From an uncultured Bryobacterales bacterium (GTDB lineage Bacteria; Acidobacteriota; Terriglobia; Bryobacterales; Bryobacteraceae), in contig CALMAV010000091.1 of assembly GCA_937859895.1 (NCBI GenBank), positions 11,272 to 16,531 of the forward strand: DNA of 5,260 nt. The letters are read 5' to 3'. The position numbers were made by a program, and so were the translations under genes. Below are positions 3,615-5,260 of the stretch, one piece after another (the stretch's first letter is position 1; each line of letters opens with the position of its first letter). The notes beneath the pieces were generated by a model, which was not told the origin of the DNA, searched no databases, and worked only from the letters and a program-made list of their open reading frames with translations.

Positions 3615-5260
3615 ATGAAAATGGTTTTTGCGAAGGGTGTGGCAGTGTTGTTGGTTCTCATTTCTGGCTATTTTGCCCAGGAAGTGAATGCCACTCTAAC
3701 CGGCTCGGTTACTGACCCATCCGGTGCGACCGTACCAGGAGCCTCGGTGTTGGTCCATAACAACGACACCAACACTGATGTCCGGACCGTTACGGCTGAC
3801 GCAGCCGGCGAGTTTACGGTGACTAACCTGCCCGCTGCTGTTTACACGGTGTCTGTCAAAGCAAGCGGATTCCGCACTTATTTATCGAGCAACGTGGTCC
3901 TGCACGTAGCCGAAAAACGTTCTCTCTCCGTCGAGCTGCAGACCGGTCAGGTCAGCGAGACCGTCAATGTCTCTGAATCAACCATCCCTGTTCAGACTTC
4001 CACGTCAGCTCAGGCGGGAACTATCACCGGGACACAGGTGAGGGAACTACAGCTCAACAATCGTAATTTCGAGCAGTTAGTCACTCTTCAGCCGGGAGTT
4101 ACTTCTGGCTTGCCGGATATTATTAACTTCGGAATTTCAAATACCAGTTCGGTGGTGATCAACGGTGCTCGCGCGGGTGCAAATAATTGGACTGTGGATG
4201 GGGCCGACATCAACGACAGTGGGTCTAACGCCACACTGTTAAACGTGCCGAGCGTAGACGCAATTCAAGAGTTCACTCTGGCCCGCAGCGGCTACGATGC
4301 GCAGTATGGGCGTAGCGGCGGTGGTCAGGTTTTGACCGTCACTAAGTCGGGCACGAGCCAGTATCATGGAGACGTTTATGAGTTTGTCCGCAACGACAAG
4401 TTCAATGCCAACAGCTTCTTCTCTAACCTGGTAGGAGCGAAGAAGCCACCACTTCGCTACAACGACTACGGTTTTACAATTGGCGGACCGCTGTTCATCC
4501 CCAAGCTCTACAGCCGAAAAGAATCGCAGACGTTCTTCTTCTGGTCGGAAGAGTGGCGCAAGACCGGGCAGCCAAGCAGCAATACAGCGGTTGTGCCTAC
4601 TGCTGGGCAACTAGATGGAACATTCAACGGTGTGGTTCTAAACCCGGCTAGTGCTCCGGCCGGATGCGTCACCAATAGCACGCCAGGCAACGCAAGAACA
4701 AACGTTGCGCAAATCAATCCAGCTTGTATCAGCAACAACGCCAAGGTTTATATCCAGAACGTATATTCGCAGTTCCCGGCCAACGCCGGCAACGGAACAC
4801 AGTACATTTCAAATACGGTTGCGAAGAATAACTACCGTCAGGATATTGTCCGGCTCGATCAGAACATTACAGATAAGATTCATGCATTCGGACGATTCAT
4901 GCAGGATCAGGTTCCAACCACCGAGCCTGGTGGTCTGTTCGCCGCTTCACCTCTGCCGAACATCTTTTCTACGGCAACGAACGCTCCGGGGAAGAACGTC
5001 GTAGCAAACGTTTCTTGGGCAATTTCGCCAACAGTAGTTAATGAAGCAGCTTTCAACTACTCCTGGGGTGCAATCAATAGCAACCTGACCGGCATCACCA
5101 ATTCATCGGCCGTCAATGCAGCGCTTTCTGGAAACCTGCCGTACAAGGATCCTTATGGTCGAATCCCTGGGGTCACAATAGATAACTTCAGCGGAATTCC
5201 AACTCCGAGCGCGCCTTACTTCGAACGCAATATTGATAAGCAGATCTATGACAACTTTTC
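3615..5260 (+). CDS. Oar-like TonB-dependent-type outer-membrane protein, N-terminal part (3' end outside window)
   Basis: The frame is open from ATG at 3615 to the window end: 548 codons, about half of a family usually near 1,000-1,200 residues. Residues 1-26 form a Sec signal peptide (MKMVFAKG, then a VLLVL hydrophobic core, cleavage likely after EVNA). Residues about 27-108 form a carboxypeptidase-regulatory-like beta-sandwich (LTGSVTDPSGATVPGASV, GEFTVTNLPAAVYTVSVKASGF). Residues about 112-245 resemble the plug (VRELQLNNRNFEQLVTLQPGV, WTVDGADIND, VDAIQEFTL, YDAQYGRSGGGQVLTVTKSGT). From about 250 the barrel begins (YHGDVYEFVRND, FGFTIGGP-like YGFTIGGPLFIPK, FFFWSEEWRK). This architecture is the Oar-like family abundant in Acidobacteriota, thought to import or bind polymers at the outer membrane; the substrate is unknown. 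I see no clear TonB box. GGGAG at 3599-3603, 11 bases upstream, supports this start over the ATG at 3621. Same strand as the VCBS gene, 167 bases after it. Confidence 0.93.
   Translation, partial: MKMVFAKGVAVLLVLISGYFAQEVNATLTGSVTDPSGATVPGASVLVHNNDTNTDVRTVTADAAGEFTVTNLPAAVYTVSVKASGFRTYLSSNVVLHVAEKRSLSVELQTGQVSETVNVSESTIPVQTSTSAQAGTITGTQVRELQLNNRNFEQLVTLQPGVTSGLPDIINFGISNTSSVVINGARAGANNWTVDGADINDSGSNATLLNVPSVDAIQEFTLARSGYDAQYGRSGGGQVLTVTKSGTSQYHGDVYEFVRNDKFNANSFFSNLVGAKKPPLRYNDYGFTIGGPLFIPKLYSRKESQTFFFWSEEWRKTGQPSSNTAVVPTAGQLDGTFNGVVLNPASAPAGCVTNSTPGNARTNVAQINPACISNNAKVYIQNVYSQFPANAGNGTQYISNTVAKNNYRQDIVRLDQNITDKIHAFGRFMQDQVPTTEPGGLFAASPLPNIFSTATNAPGKNVVANVSWAISPTVVNEAAFNYSWGAINSNLTGITNSSAVNAALSGNLPYKDPYGRIPGVTIDNFSGIPTPSAPYFERNIDKQIYDNF

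Noticed and set aside
4239..5004. Minus-strand frames (4239-4610, 4508-4744) and a plus-strand frame (4651-5004)
   Set aside because: They overlap the continuous Oar-like reading frame, which carries family motifs throughout. The alternatives show low-complexity, arginine- and serine-rich translations without motifs.

Overview
The window looks like a chromosomal segment from a member of the Acidobacteriota. This is an inference from gene content. The right half pairs a Tat-exported FG-GAP/VCBS protein with a C-terminal ASPIC/UnbV domain and an Oar-like outer-membrane protein (carboxypeptidase-regulatory-like domain, plug, start of a beta-barrel). Both families are strongly expanded in Acidobacteriota (Solibacter/Terriglobia-type genomes). 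No rRNA, tRNA, CRISPR array or insertion sequence was seen.

Layout: (1) Bases 1-180, + strand: the last 59 codons of a phosphoglucomutase (pgm). (2) Bases 167-694, - strand: a DUF433/DUF5615 toxin-antitoxin module that appears decayed. The antitoxin has ATA where the start codon should be, behind a perfect Shine-Dalgarno. The PIN-like toxin has a one-base insertion that splits it into two frames. Its 3' end overlaps the 3' end of pgm tail to tail. (3) Bases 818-1479, - strand: an intact VapBC module. vapC starts with TTG inside a TTGA overlap with the vapB stop. A perfect 34-bp palindrome at 1485-1518 lies just upstream of vapB and is the likely autoregulatory operator. (4) Bases 1672-3447, + strand: a complete 591-residue, seven-repeat VCBS/UnbV protein with a twin-arginine signal. 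(5) Bases 3615 to the window end, + strand: the first 548 codons of the Oar-like outer-membrane protein, preceded by a 167-base spacer with a possible promoter and a 5'-leader stem-loop. No stretch longer than 300 bases is without a gene.

The two toxin-antitoxin modules lie in tandem on the minus strand (vapB, vapC, DUF433, DUF5615). They form a small accessory island between a housekeeping sugar-phosphate gene and the plus-strand surface-protein pair. VapBC seems able to function from its sequence; the DUF433/DUF5615 module does not, unless the lesions are sequencing errors or are bypassed. I see no evidence for a wholly new biological system. The most informative signals are the doubly damaged antitoxin/toxin pair and the long operator palindrome.
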